Origin: Neisseria arctica
GTDB lineage: Bacteria; Pseudomonadota; Gammaproteobacteria; Burkholderiales; Neisseriaceae
Length of the DNA stretch: 64,000 bases
Reading direction: 5' to 3'
NCBI RefSeq assembly: GCF_022870905.1
Contig: NZ_CP091510.1
Location: forward strand, 248,001 to 312,000
In this document: positions 19,129-27,633 of the stretch, piece by piece
How the letters are laid out: each line of letters opens with the position of its first letter
How positions within the stretch are numbered: the stretch's first letter is position 1
The notes under the pieces: generated by a model
Seen by the model: only the letters and a program-made list of their open reading frames with translations
Told to the model about the DNA's origin: nothing
Databases searched by the model: none
Translations under genes and position numbers: made by a program

Positions 19129-19632
19129 TCAGTCAATAATTTTCTTACCTAGAATAATAATATCGGCAGTAAAGTCTTGCAGGTCGCATACGCCGGGTAG
19201 ACGTCCCCACTCTTCGAAGCCGAATGTATGGAATAAGCGCAAACTGGGATGGTTGTGCCCGTATATCACGGCCAATGCATTGCGTATGCCGAGAGATGGT
19301 GCGCGTTCGAGCATATGTCGTAGCAAGATTTTCCCGACACCTACACCACGTGTGTCATGGCGGACATACAGGCTGATTTCTGCACTGATATGGTAGGCTT
19401 GGCGCGGGTAATAGTCACTGTAACTACCCCAAGCGAGTACTTCGCCAGACGGGTTTTTTAACACATATAACGGGCGGTTGCCGTGATGTGCATCAAACCA
19501 TTCCTGCCGACTGGCAATGCTGACAGGTTGTAAATCGGCTGTGGATTGGCGGCTTTCGATGGTGCTGTTGTAAATATCGACAATAGCGGGTAAGTCGTCT
19601 TGAGTGGCTGTACTGATGGTGTAAGGCTGCAT
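19129..19632 (-). CDS. GNAT-family N-acetyltransferase, phosphinothricin-type
   Basis: A 167-residue acetyltransferase. The acetyl-CoA loop is HDTRGVGVGKILLRHML (Q/RxxGxG motif A, about residues 92-108), preceded by AEISLYVR and followed by HNHPSLRLFHTFGFEEWG, an arrangement typical of phosphinothricin/methionine-sulfone acetyltransferases (PAT/MnaT). The N-terminus TATQDDLPAIVDIYN fits too. The substrate cannot be told from the sequence. It starts at the ATG at 19630-19632 and is flanked by uptake sequences on both sides. Confidence 0.85.
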   Translation of the reverse strand: MQPYTISTATQDDLPAIVDIYNSTIESRQSTADLQPVSIASRQEWFDAHHGNRPLYVLKNPSGEVLAWGSYSDYYPRQAYHISAEISLYVRHDTRGVGVGKILLRHMLERAPSLGIRNALAVIYGHNHPSLRLFHTFGFEEWGRLPGVCDLQDFTADIIILGKKIID

Positions 19633-19741
19633 ATTTAGAAATTAGGATAAAAAAGGCATAAGCGGCCGTCTGAAATATGAATAATCCCATTTTCAGACGG
19701 CATGAGGAATGTAGCGTAATAAAGGCTTGCGCGGCTTGGTT

Positions 19742-20284
19742 TTACTGGATCAGCTTGGAAACGGTTTTAAATACCGGATGTTTGGCATCGTTCATTAGCT
19801 CGAACAAAATGCTTTCTACATTTGATACAACGGCGCCGTTATCCCGCATTTGTTCCAAAGCATTTTCTTTGTTGTCGGGATTGCGCGAGGTGGTGCACTC
19901 AAAAGGAATATATACATCATATCCGGCTTCGCGCAAATCCAATACGGTTTGCAACATACAAACATGTGCTTCGGCACCTACCAAAATAATATTGCGCCGG
20001 TTGTGTTGTTTTAACGCGGCAGCCACTTCGTCCGTATAAGCGGAAAAGCGGGTTTTTTCAAAAATCGGCGCGTTTTCAAGCAGCAGTTTGACGGCATTCA
20101 CCGTGCTGCCCAATCCTTTAGGATATTGCTCGGTGGCAATCACCGGTATTTCCAGCGCATGTAGGCCTTGCAACATGGTACGGCTTTTTTCAACCATAGT
20201 TTCTGCTTGGTGCAGGGCAGGCATCAGACGCTCTTGAATGTCGACAACGATACAGAGTGTGGTTTCGGGATGTAGACGAGGCAT
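19742..20284 (-). CDS. Isochorismatase-like cysteine hydrolase
   Basis: A 180-residue hydrolase of the isochorismatase/nicotinamidase superfamily. The catalytic triad candidates are Asp in CIVVDIQERL, Lys/Arg region in FEKTRFSAY and the nucleophilic Cys in VGAEAHVCMLQT. The substrate is unknown; relatives such as YcaC and other hydrolases act on amides. AGGAGA lies 6 bases before the ATG at 20284; the frame continues upstream without sense. It is monocistronic by appearance, with a DUS in the upstream spacer. Confidence 0.88.
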   Translation of the reverse strand: MPRLHPETTLCIVVDIQERLMPALHQAETMVEKSRTMLQGLHALEIPVIATEQYPKGLGSTVNAVKLLLENAPIFEKTRFSAYTDEVAAALKQHNRRNIILVGAEAHVCMLQTVLDLREAGYDVYIPFECTTSRNPDNKENALEQMRDNGAVVSNVESILFELMNDAKHPVFKTVSKLIQ

Positions 20285-20421
20285 GGTATTTCTCCTGTGG
20301 TAGTACCGGAAAGATTTCTTTGTAGAAAGTTTTATTTTATAGAGGGATGCCGTCTGAAAAATACTCAGGATTGTCGCAGGCGGCATCCGTTAAAATATTA
20401 TATTTTGGGGTGTTTCATTTT

Positions 20422-21642
20422 TCAGCTGCGGTAGTCGGCATTAATGGCGACATATTCTTTGGATAAATCGCAGGTATAAATAGTAGCCTGCGCATTGCCA
20501 CGCTGTAAATCGACACGTACGGTAATTTCATTCGGTTTCATAACTTCCTGGCCTGCTTCTTCGGTATAGCTGGCAGCCCGGCCGCCGTTTTCTGCGACCA
20601 ATACATCGCCTAACCATAAACGTACTTTATCGGTATCGAGATGTGCTATACCGGAGTAACCGATGGCAGCCAGTAGGCGGCCTAAGTTGGGATCGCTGGC
20701 AAAAAAGGCGGTTTTAACAAGCGGTGAGTGTGCAATGGCATAAGCCACTTTGCGCGCTTCTTCGCGGCTCTCGGCATTTTCGACTTGGATGGTAATGAAT
20801 TTTGTCGCACCTTCCCCATCGCGCACAATGGCTTGGGCCAGCTCGACGGCTAAGCCTTCTAACAGCTCTTTCAATTGATCGTAGCGGGGATCGGCAATAT
20901 TGTCGATCTCGCTTTGGCCGCACTTGCCTGTGGCTACAATCACAAAACTGTCGTTGGTGCTGGTGTCTCCGTCTACTGTAATGCTGTTGAACGAGGCATC
21001 GGCAATTTCTTGAGTGAGCATTTGCAAAACGGGTTGCGAGACTTTTGCATCGGTAACGATAAAGCCGAGCATGGTAGCCATATTCGGGCAAATCATGCCT
21101 GCGCCTTTAGAAATGCCGGTAGCGCGGACGATATGGTTATCGCCGACTTTGCCCTCGCGGCTGGCTGCTTTGGGTACTGTATCGGTTGTCATAATAGCGC
21201 GTGCGGCATCGTTCCAATGTGCTGGCTTCAGATTCGGCAGGGCTTGGTTGATTTTATCGACAGGTAGAGGTTCCAAAATCACGCCGGTGGAAAAGGGTAA
21301 AACTTGTTCGACAGCGCAACCGACCTGATGAGCAACTGCCTTGCATACCGCTAAAGCATCTTCACGTCCTTGAATGCCCGTGCCGGCATTGGCATTGCCT
21401 GTATTGATAATTAAAGCGCGGATACCGTTTTCATTGACAAGGTGTTGTTTGGCAATATGCACGGGAGCTGCGCAGAAGCGGTTTTGGGTGAAAACTGCCC
21501 CCACTGTATTATTGTTGTTGAGAATGATTAGGGTTAGGTCGGAATGGTTTGGCTTTTTAATACCGGCTTGTCCGATAAAAACCTGTGTGCCTTCAACGGC
21601 TAAAATTTCAGTAGCTTCTTTTTCGCGCAAATTTACTGCCAT
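20422..21642 (-). CDS. argJ: Bifunctional ornithine acetyltransferase / N-acetylglutamate synthase
   Basis: A 406-residue self-cleaving enzyme of arginine biosynthesis that recycles the acetyl group from N-acetylornithine to glutamate. The autoprocessing site is KGAGMICPNMATMLGF, with Thr of MAT-ML as the nucleophile at the start of the beta chain. TDTVPKAASR, STNDSFVIVATG and FFASDPNLGRLLAAIGY are further family blocks, and it ends YVAINADYRS as ArgJ proteins do. AAGGAG lies 6 bases before the ATG at 21642. It is flanked by a 338-base spacer upstream (21643-21980) with one DUS and no gene. Confidence 0.97.
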   Translation of the reverse strand: MAVNLREKEATEILAVEGTQVFIGQAGIKKPNHSDLTLIILNNNNTVGAVFTQNRFCAAPVHIAKQHLVNENGIRALIINTGNANAGTGIQGREDALAVCKAVAHQVGCAVEQVLPFSTGVILEPLPVDKINQALPNLKPAHWNDAARAIMTTDTVPKAASREGKVGDNHIVRATGISKGAGMICPNMATMLGFIVTDAKVSQPVLQMLTQEIADASFNSITVDGDTSTNDSFVIVATGKCGQSEIDNIADPRYDQLKELLEGLAVELAQAIVRDGEGATKFITIQVENAESREEARKVAYAIAHSPLVKTAFFASDPNLGRLLAAIGYSGIAHLDTDKVRLWLGDVLVAENGGRAASYTEEAGQEVMKPNEITVRVDLQRGNAQATIYTCDLSKEYVAINADYRS

Positions 21643-21980
21643 AGGTAACTCCTTCGGGCTGGAATGGGAAACCGGAGATTCAAGTCGGATATAAAGTGTT
21701 GAGTGTTGTCTGCATACCTTATGGTTACAGTTTTCAGACGGCGTAATAGAGTAGTTGTGCAGGCGGTATGCTTAGAATAGAAAATAGCATTAATCGGCAG
21801 TGTAAACAATAAGATTTATTATCGGTAAATAAGGGTAGGCGGAATAAACGCATTTTGATATGTAACATCATTGTGTATTACGGTTTTATGCCGCTACTCT
21901 ACTAGAGAGAATTCAAGTAATCGGCATAGGTTTTGTAGTCTGATACCGATTACCTTGGTGTGCAGAATGCCGATTTCGGG

Positions 21981-22520
21981 TTAAAAAGAAGAGCCTTCTT
22001 CTTGTAGAAATGCTAGTTCTTCATCAGTGCTTATGCGCCCGAGAATAGTGTTGCGGTGAGGATAACGGCCGAAACGCCGGATAATCGCTTGGTGTCTGAG
22101 CTCGAAGTCTAAGGTATTGGTATTATTTAATGCATCGAATAATGGTAGGCTTCGTTCGTGAATCAGAGCGGATTCAGAGTGCATGTAGGGCATAAGTATG
22201 AAATGCCGTTCATGTGCGGGCATTTGGGCAAAACCAGGTTGGGCAACGGCCTCTTGCGCTAAAGCCAGTGCCATTGCATCTTGAGAGAATGCTTGGGGGG
22301 TGTCGCGGTAAATATTGCGGGAGAATTGGTCAAGTATGATGATTTCGGCCAAGCGCCCCTTCAAAGAGGTGCGCCATGTATAGAGCTCTCCCGCAGCAGC
22401 TTGCTTCAGTATCTCGCCGAAGCGTTTGGATAGCTTGCGATCGAAGGCTTCGCTTTTTGCAAACCAGTAGGGCTTGGCCGTATCGGAAAACCAAAAATCA
22501 AGAATGGTTTGTGGTGTCAT
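21981..22520 (-). CDS. DUF924 family protein
   Basis: A 179-residue DUF924 protein. The hallmarks are ILDFWF near the N-terminus, WFAKSEAFDRKLSKRFGE, LAEIIILDQFSRNIYRDTPQAFSQD, MPYMHSES and the C-terminal FGRYPHRNTILGR-STDEELAFL. The family is cytosolic, helical and TPR-like; its function is not known to me. Starts at the ATG at 22520. aceA lies upstream on the same strand, but a terminator separates them. Confidence 0.85.
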   Translation of the reverse strand: MTPQTILDFWFSDTAKPYWFAKSEAFDRKLSKRFGEILKQAAAGELYTWRTSLKGRLAEIIILDQFSRNIYRDTPQAFSQDAMALALAQEAVAQPGFAQMPAHERHFILMPYMHSESALIHERSLPLFDALNNTNTLDFELRHQAIIRRFGRYPHRNTILGRISTDEELAFLQEEGSSF

Positions 22521-22734
22521 GTTTATCAGCCTTAGAGTGGGTTGGGACGGTTAGTCGGGTTTGATCTGGATTGGGCGGGAATTTTCGGTAAAGCCGTCTC
22601 GATATCCGCCGAAATTATTAAGAAAACTGCGGAAATTAGTAAAACGGTTGGATAAAAATTACCAATATCGAATTGAACTGTACGGTGTTTCTGCCTGCAT
22701 AGCAAGACGGCTTGCTTACCGTATATAAAAAAAG

Positions 22735-22846
22735 GGGCAATCCCGAAAGATTGCCCTAAATACCTCAAATCAGAGATTTACGCTTCACAAACAATACAGG
22801 CTTTCGCCTGTCTTTATCCACGCAGCTCAACTCTACGCAGATAAAG
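22735..22846 (-). ncRNA. Structured 3' region of aceA ending in an intrinsic terminator
   Basis: On the minus strand, 70 bases after the aceA stop, three hairpins follow one another: a 7-bp stem CTTTATC/GATAAAG (22812-22846), ACAGGC-GAAA-GCCTGT with a GNRA loop (22796-22811), and GGGCAATC/GATTGCCC (22735-22756) followed by seven T. The last is a strong terminator. An inverted DUS pair lies at 22857-22895. This could be an aceA 3' UTR, or a small RNA released from it. No coding potential is seen, and nothing else in 22521-22916. Confidence 0.5.
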
Positions 22847-22916
22847 CCGGTAAGCTTCAGACGGCCTCCTTAGGGAGCAGCGTATGCCGTCTGAAACTAT
22901 ATGTCGCATGAATAAT

Positions 22917-24515
22917 TTAGTGGAATTGATTCATGGTATTGTCTTTGCCGCCGGCTTTCAGTGCGGCTTCACCGGCAAAGTATTCTTTGTGGTTGTCACC
23001 AATGTCCGAACCGGCCATATTTTGGTGTTTCACACAAGCAATACCGTTGCGGATCTCTTGGCGTTGTACGTTTTTCACATATGCCAGCATGCCGTCTTCC
23101 GCAAAGTAGCCTTTGGCCAGAGTATCGGTAGAAAGTGCGGTTGTGTGGTAAGTCGGCAGAGTAATCAGGTGGTGGAAGATACCTGCTTGAGCCGATGCAT
23201 CGCGTTGGAAGGTGCGGATGCGCTCGTCTGCTTCTTTAGCCAGATCACTTTCATCATATTCGGCACTCATCAGCTTAGTGCGATCATAGGCAGAAACGTC
23301 TTTGCCGGCTTCGCTCCAAGCATCGAATACTTGTTGACGGAAGTTTAAGGTCCAGTTGAAAGACGGGCTGTTGTTGTATACCAATTTGGCATTCGGAATG
23401 GTTTCTCGGATTTTGTCTACCATTTCCTTAATTTGGCCGATATGCGGTTTTTCAGTTTCAATCCACAGCAGGTCGGCACCGTTTTGCAGCGAAGTGATAC
23501 AGTCAAGTACGACACGGTCTACGCCGGTACCTTTCTTAAACTGGAACAGATTGCTTGGCAAACGTACGGGTTTGATGGTTTTGCCGTTGGTATTTACGAT
23601 AACGTCGCCGGGTTTCACTTGGCTGATATCGGTAATTTCTTCACCGTCGAGGAAAGAATTGTATTGGTCGCCCAAGTCGCCCGGTTCGGTAGAATAGGCG
23701 ATTTGTTTAGTCAGGCCTGCGCCCAAAGAGTCGGTACGGGCCACAATAACGCCGTCATCTACGCCCAATTCTAAGAAAGCGTAACGTACGGCGTTGATTT
23801 TAGCCAAGAAGTCAACATGCGGTACGGTGACTTTACCATCTTGGTGGCCACATTGTTTTTCATCTGATACTTGGTTTTCGATTTGGATACAGCAGGCGCC
23901 GGCTTCAATCATTTTCTTCGCCAGCAGGTAAGTAGCTTCAGCGTTACCGAAACCTGCATCAATATCAGCAATAATCGGTACCACATGGGTTTCGAAATTG
24001 TCGATTTGGTCTTGGATTTCTTTGGCTTTGGCTGTATCGCCTTCCGCATTGGCTGCATCCAGAGCGGTAAAGAGCAAATCCAGTTCGCGTGCGTCGGCTT
24101 GGCGCAAGAAGGTATAGAGCTCTTCGATCAATTCCGGCACGGTTGTTTTTTCGTGCATGGATTGATCGGGTAGAGGACCGAATTTAGAACGCAAGCCCGC
24201 CACCATCCAGCCGGAGAGGTAGAGATAACGTTTGTCGGTAGTTTTTTGGTGCTTCTTGATAGAAATCAACTTTTGCTGGCCGACAAAACCGTGCCAGCAT
24301 CCGAGTGATTGGGTGTATTTTGCAGGGTCGGCATCGTATTCGGCCATGTCTTTGCGCATAATAGCGGCAGTGTATTTGGCAATATCAAGGCCTGTCTTGA
24401 AGCGGTTTTGCAGGCGCATGCGTGCGACATATTCGGGCGTGATATCGTGCCAGCTATCGCCCATTTCACGTTTCAGATCACCTGCTTTTTTAATTTCGTC
24501 CTGATAGTTAGACAT
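22917..24515 (-). CDS. aceA: Isocitrate lyase
   Basis: Cleaves isocitrate to glyoxylate and succinate, the entry of the glyoxylate shunt for growth on acetate or fatty acids. It is the long, about 530-residue form (532 here) known from Pseudomonas and Acinetobacter rather than the 434-residue E. coli form. The catalytic loop reads SDEKQCGHQDGKVTVP, with the K-x-C-G-H signature; YNNSPSFNWT is the substrate-binding segment. AAGGAG lies 6 bases before the ATG at 24515. Malate synthase is not in the window. The upstream spacer 24516-25027 is AT-rich, contains the lpxL terminator and shows no gene; the promoter must lie there. Confidence 0.96.
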   Translation of the reverse strand: MSNYQDEIKKAGDLKREMGDSWHDITPEYVARMRLQNRFKTGLDIAKYTAAIMRKDMAEYDADPAKYTQSLGCWHGFVGQQKLISIKKHQKTTDKRYLYLSGWMVAGLRSKFGPLPDQSMHEKTTVPELIEELYTFLRQADARELDLLFTALDAANAEGDTAKAKEIQDQIDNFETHVVPIIADIDAGFGNAEATYLLAKKMIEAGACCIQIENQVSDEKQCGHQDGKVTVPHVDFLAKINAVRYAFLELGVDDGVIVARTDSLGAGLTKQIAYSTEPGDLGDQYNSFLDGEEITDISQVKPGDVIVNTNGKTIKPVRLPSNLFQFKKGTGVDRVVLDCITSLQNGADLLWIETEKPHIGQIKEMVDKIRETIPNAKLVYNNSPSFNWTLNFRQQVFDAWSEAGKDVSAYDRTKLMSAEYDESDLAKEADERIRTFQRDASAQAGIFHHLITLPTYHTTALSTDTLAKGYFAEDGMLAYVKNVQRQEIRNGIACVKHQNMAGSDIGDNHKEYFAGEAALKAGGKDNTMNQFH

Positions 24516-24971
24516 ACTCAACTCCTTTGTTCTCGCTTGATTTTTGGATTCCGACCGTAGCCATGCTCTCCCAAGCATGTAACTCAGTGTAGTGGAAATG
24601 TACCTGCTTTTTTTTAAATTGCCAAGGAGTGTATAAAAAAATTTTATTTTTCTTTATCTTAGGATTCTTGTTCCGTTTTAAAATTTTCCTTCGCCTGATG
24701 TCTTTTTGTAAATTATTCTGCTTTAAAATAAGATTATTTAAGCACTTTATTATCATGTAATCATTTTTTTAGAATGCAGGAGTAGCGCAGGGAAAAGTAC
24801 TGATGATTTTAATTTATTGATTTTAAATGGTATAAATTTATTTGATGGATTTTTATGAAATTATTTATTTTTAATATCGGAATGAATTTTTATCATGCTG
24901 AAATAAAAATGTAATGAAATGTAGTTATGGAGTGTGGTGCTTGAAAATATGGCTTGATAGTGAAATCAGTG

Positions 24972-25017
24972 AAAAGCCTTTTCTGTGCCTTGGACATACG
25001 CTATAGAAAAGGCTTTT
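24972..25017 (-). terminator. Terminator after the lpxL-like gene
   Basis: AAAAGCCTTTTCT (24972-24984) pairs with AGAAAAGGCTTTT (25005-25017) over 13 bp with a 20-base loop, 11 bases beyond the acyltransferase stop. On the minus strand the stem ends in TTTT. Confidence 0.75.
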
Positions 25018-25027
25018 GAGAGAGCCG

Positions 25028-25900
25028 TTAATTATAGAATCCCGCTTCACCCTCAGGACGGGTTTTAAAGCGCTTGTGCAGCCAAAAGTATTGCTCGGGA
25101 TTTTCACGAACACGGGCTTCGATAAAGTCATTCATGCGCTGGGTATCGGCTACGGTGTCGTTACCGGGAAAGTTTTCCCAAGCCGGATAAAAGCGTAAAA
25201 CAACGGTGTTGTCTTTCAGGCGGGTGGGAATGGCGGGGATGACTTTTGCGCCGGTCATGGCGGCGATTCGGCTTAGGCCTGCAATTGTGGCAGTTTGGAT
25301 ATCAAAGAAATTAACAAAAATAGAATCGTTGCGGCCAAAGTCTTGATCGGGCAGATAGAGAAATGGCGCATCGCTTTTTCGTATTTGTTTGATGATGGCG
25401 CGTAAGCCCTCTGTGCGCCCAATCAGGAAAACATTGTTATAGCGATGGCGGCCTTTAAGTATTTGTTCGTCCATCGCTTGGTTTTTTTGATGGGAGTACA
25501 TACTGATTAGCGGTATGTCTTGGTTGAGGGTGTAAACCGCCATTTCGAAGGCAGTAAAGTGCGGATAGAGCAGGATGACTTTTTCTCCCGCAGCCAAAGC
25601 ATCGTCAAGATAGTGCTTATCCTGGTAGGTAACGAATTTGCGTAGGCGGATAGCGGGTGCATACCAATAGAGGCCGTATTCGAAAAGTAATTTGGCCATA
25701 TGGCGGAAGTGTTGTTTCAATATTTTGCGCCGCTTCGCTTCGCTCCATTCGGGAAAGCACTTGAGCAGGTTGATTTCGCCTACGCGGCGGCGGGGTGCGA
25801 CAAGATAATAAGCCAGCCAGCCGGTTGCATCTGCGATTTTGTGCAATACGGAAAAGGGTAGTAGTTGAATAAGATATAAGATAAAAAAGGCAAATTTCAT
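25028..25900 (-). CDS. Lipid A late acyltransferase, LpxL/HtrB family
   Basis: A 290-residue inner-membrane-anchored acyltransferase adding a secondary acyl chain to lipid A. It has one N-terminal hydrophobic segment (residues 1-20), the catalytic HX4E motif in LLYPHFTAFEMA (about residues 113-118), LYLPDQDFGRNDSIFVNFF with the conserved Asp-Gln-Asp, and TGAKVIPAIPTR; it ends in a WLHKRFKTRP motif typical of LpxL/LpxM. Neisseria have two such enzymes, LpxL1 and LpxL2; I cannot say which this is. It shares the strand with engB upstream; a widely spaced DUS pair lies between them. Confidence 0.88.
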   Translation of the reverse strand: MKFAFFILYLIQLLPFSVLHKIADATGWLAYYLVAPRRRVGEINLLKCFPEWSEAKRRKILKQHFRHMAKLLFEYGLYWYAPAIRLRKFVTYQDKHYLDDALAAGEKVILLYPHFTAFEMAVYTLNQDIPLISMYSHQKNQAMDEQILKGRHRYNNVFLIGRTEGLRAIIKQIRKSDAPFLYLPDQDFGRNDSIFVNFFDIQTATIAGLSRIAAMTGAKVIPAIPTRLKDNTVVLRFYPAWENFPGNDTVADTQRMNDFIEARVRENPEQYFWLHKRFKTRPEGEAGFYN

Positions 25901-26010
25901 AAATCAGTTTCAGACGGCCTGTAAAATGCCTACTTATTATAAGGGAATTGTTCAGGCCGTCTGAAAAATGTATAGGGCATCGGCTAGCAAGAAGGCATTG
26001 GTGTGTTGGG

Positions 26011-26658
26011 TTATTCCGGTTGCGGAGGCGGGGAGGACTCCGAAGCATGGGCAGCGGCAGCAGCGTTTTCAAACCAAGAGGCGACTACTTGGTTGACTTC
26101 CTCCTTTCCGGTTTTTTTTAAGCTGGAGAAAAGTTGTACGCTGATTTGTTGGCGTTCGCTGAAAGGTTTTAGCGCCTTTTTGACGGACGACAAAGTTTTA
26201 ATCTGCTCGTTTTTGGATAATTTGTCTGCTTTCGATAACAGAATGTGCACGGGGCGGCCGGTGATATGAAAAAAATCCAGCATCTGCATATCAAGCTCTT
26301 TGAGCGGGTGGCGGGCGTCCATAATCAAAATCAGGCCGACCAGTTGGGGGCGTTTTTGCAGATAATCGCCCAATAGTTTCACCCAGTGCGCACGAATGGC
26401 TTCCGGTACTTGGGCATAGCCGTAGCCGGGCAAGTCAACCATAAACGCACCGTTGGCCAGTTCGAAAAAATTGATGTGCTGGGTACGTCCCGGGGTTTTG
26501 GAAACATAGGCCAGCCGGACATGGTTGCACAGGGTATTGATAGCACTTGATTTGCCCGCGTTGCTTCGGCCCACGAAAGCGATTTCGGCAGCAGTGTCGG
26601 GCAGGTCTTTGAGATGGTTAACTGTTGTAAAAAATTTTGCGTTTTGAAATAGGTTCAT
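26011..26658 (-). CDS. engB: Ribosome biogenesis GTPase EngB/YsxC
   Basis: A 215-residue TRAFAC GTPase required for 50S subunit assembly. G1 is [13 protein letters not shown]2 lies near [12 protein letters not shown]3 is [11 protein letters not shown]4 is LLSKADK and G5 is near VQLFSS. The C-terminal tail after about residue 195 ([17 protein letters not shown]) is low-complexity and variable. Starts at the ATG at 26658, divergent from the cytochrome c4 gene at 26802. Confidence 0.96.
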   Translation of the reverse strand: MNLFQNAKFFTTVNHLKDLPDTAAEIAFVGRSNAGKSSAINTLCNHVRLAYVSKTPGRTQHINFFELANGAFMVDLPGYGYAQVPEAIRAHWVKLLGDYLQKRPQLVGLILIMDARHPLKELDMQMLDFFHITGRPVHILLSKADKLSKNEQIKTLSSVKKALKPFSERQQISVQLFSSLKKTGKEEVNQVVASWFENAAAAAHASESSPPPQPE

Positions 26659-26801
26659 ATGTAGTAAAATTGTGTGAATTTGGTATAGAATACCATGTTT
26701 ATATAATTATCGGTTTAGCCGGATACAAATAAAAAAATCCGGTATTGAGTATAGGAAGGCATAACGGCAGCGGGCCGAAATGCTGTAATCAGGAGCACTC
26801 C

Positions 26802-27428
26802 ATGAAACGTTTTACCTTGTTGACTATGGCCGTTGTTGCAGGCGCAGCAATGGCTGCACAGCCGAAAGCAGATATCGCTAAGGGTAAAGAAATTGCGACC
26901 AATATCTGTGCGGCATGTCACGCGGCAGACGGTAACAGCGGTATCGCTATGTATCCGAAATTATCGGCCCAGCATGCCAATTATATTTTCAAACAAACCA
27001 AGGATATTAAAGAGGGCAAGCGCACGACAGGTGCTGCGGCCAGCATGGCACCTTTGGTAATGTCGCTGTCTGATCAGGATATCGCCAATGTATCGGCTTT
27101 TTTCGCTACCCAATATCCGAAAGCGGGCGAAACCAATCCTAAGGAAAATCCCGAGTTGGGTGCCCGGATTTACCGTAGCGGTATTGCCGCGAAGAAAGTT
27201 CCTGCCTGTATGTCTTGCCACGGCCCGAGCGGTGCGGGTATGCCTGCCGGCGGTACGGATATCGTTGCTTATCCGCGCTTAGGCGGCCAACACAAGGCTT
27301 ATATTGTTCAACAGATGCAGGCTTATCAAAGCGGCCAGCGTACTAATACCATCATGAATGATATCGCCAAGCGTATGTCGGATGAGGAGCTGAATGCGGT
27401 AGCCAACTTTATCCAAGGTCTGCATTAA
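26802..27428 (+). CDS. Diheme cytochrome c4
   Basis: A 208-residue periplasmic electron carrier. A signal peptide (MKRFTLLTMAVVAGAAMAAQ, cleavage after the Ala-rich end) precedes two homologous cytochrome domains, each with a heme-attachment site: CAACH (about residue 40) and CMSCH (about 142). Distal Met candidates lie in MAPLVMSLSDQD and MNDIAKRMSDEE. In Neisseria c4 delivers electrons to the cbb3 oxidase. AGGAG lies 7 bases before the ATG. The genes downstream, resB and ccsA, attach heme to such proteins. Confidence 0.93.
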   Translation: MKRFTLLTMAVVAGAAMAAQPKADIAKGKEIATNICAACHAADGNSGIAMYPKLSAQHANYIFKQTKDIKEGKRTTGAAASMAPLVMSLSDQDIANVSAFFATQYPKAGETNPKENPELGARIYRSGIAAKKVPACMSCHGPSGAGMPAGGTDIVAYPRLGGQHKAYIVQQMQAYQSGQRTNTIMNDIAKRMSDEELNAVANFIQGLH

Positions 27429-27540
27429 AAATACAAAATCGGAAGCGCTCTAACTCAGTTGTTTTAAGATTTGGTTAAGGTTGGGTGGGGCTTATCCATT
27501 ACAATGACAGCACCGGATATTTAAGTTGCGCTGTCTTTAT

Positions 27541-27576
27541 AAGGCCGTCTGAAAGCCTTTTCAGACGGCCTTATTT
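27541..27576 (+). terminator. DUS-pair terminator after cytochrome c4
   Basis: AAGGCCGTCTGAAA pairs perfectly with TTTCAGACGGCCTT across a 4-base loop and is followed by ATTT. It lies between c4 and resB, so the two are probably separate transcription units or partly attenuated. Confidence 0.8.
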
Positions 27577-27633
27577 ACACTGATGTGAAATTTTTTAATT
27601 TAATTGTTGTATAAAATATACAGTTAGTTGTTT

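Noticed and set aside
25909..25965. Inverted DUS pair between the lpxL-like gene and engB as a terminator
   Set aside because: The copies are separated by a loop of more than 30 bases with no T-tract; more likely two independent uptake signals.
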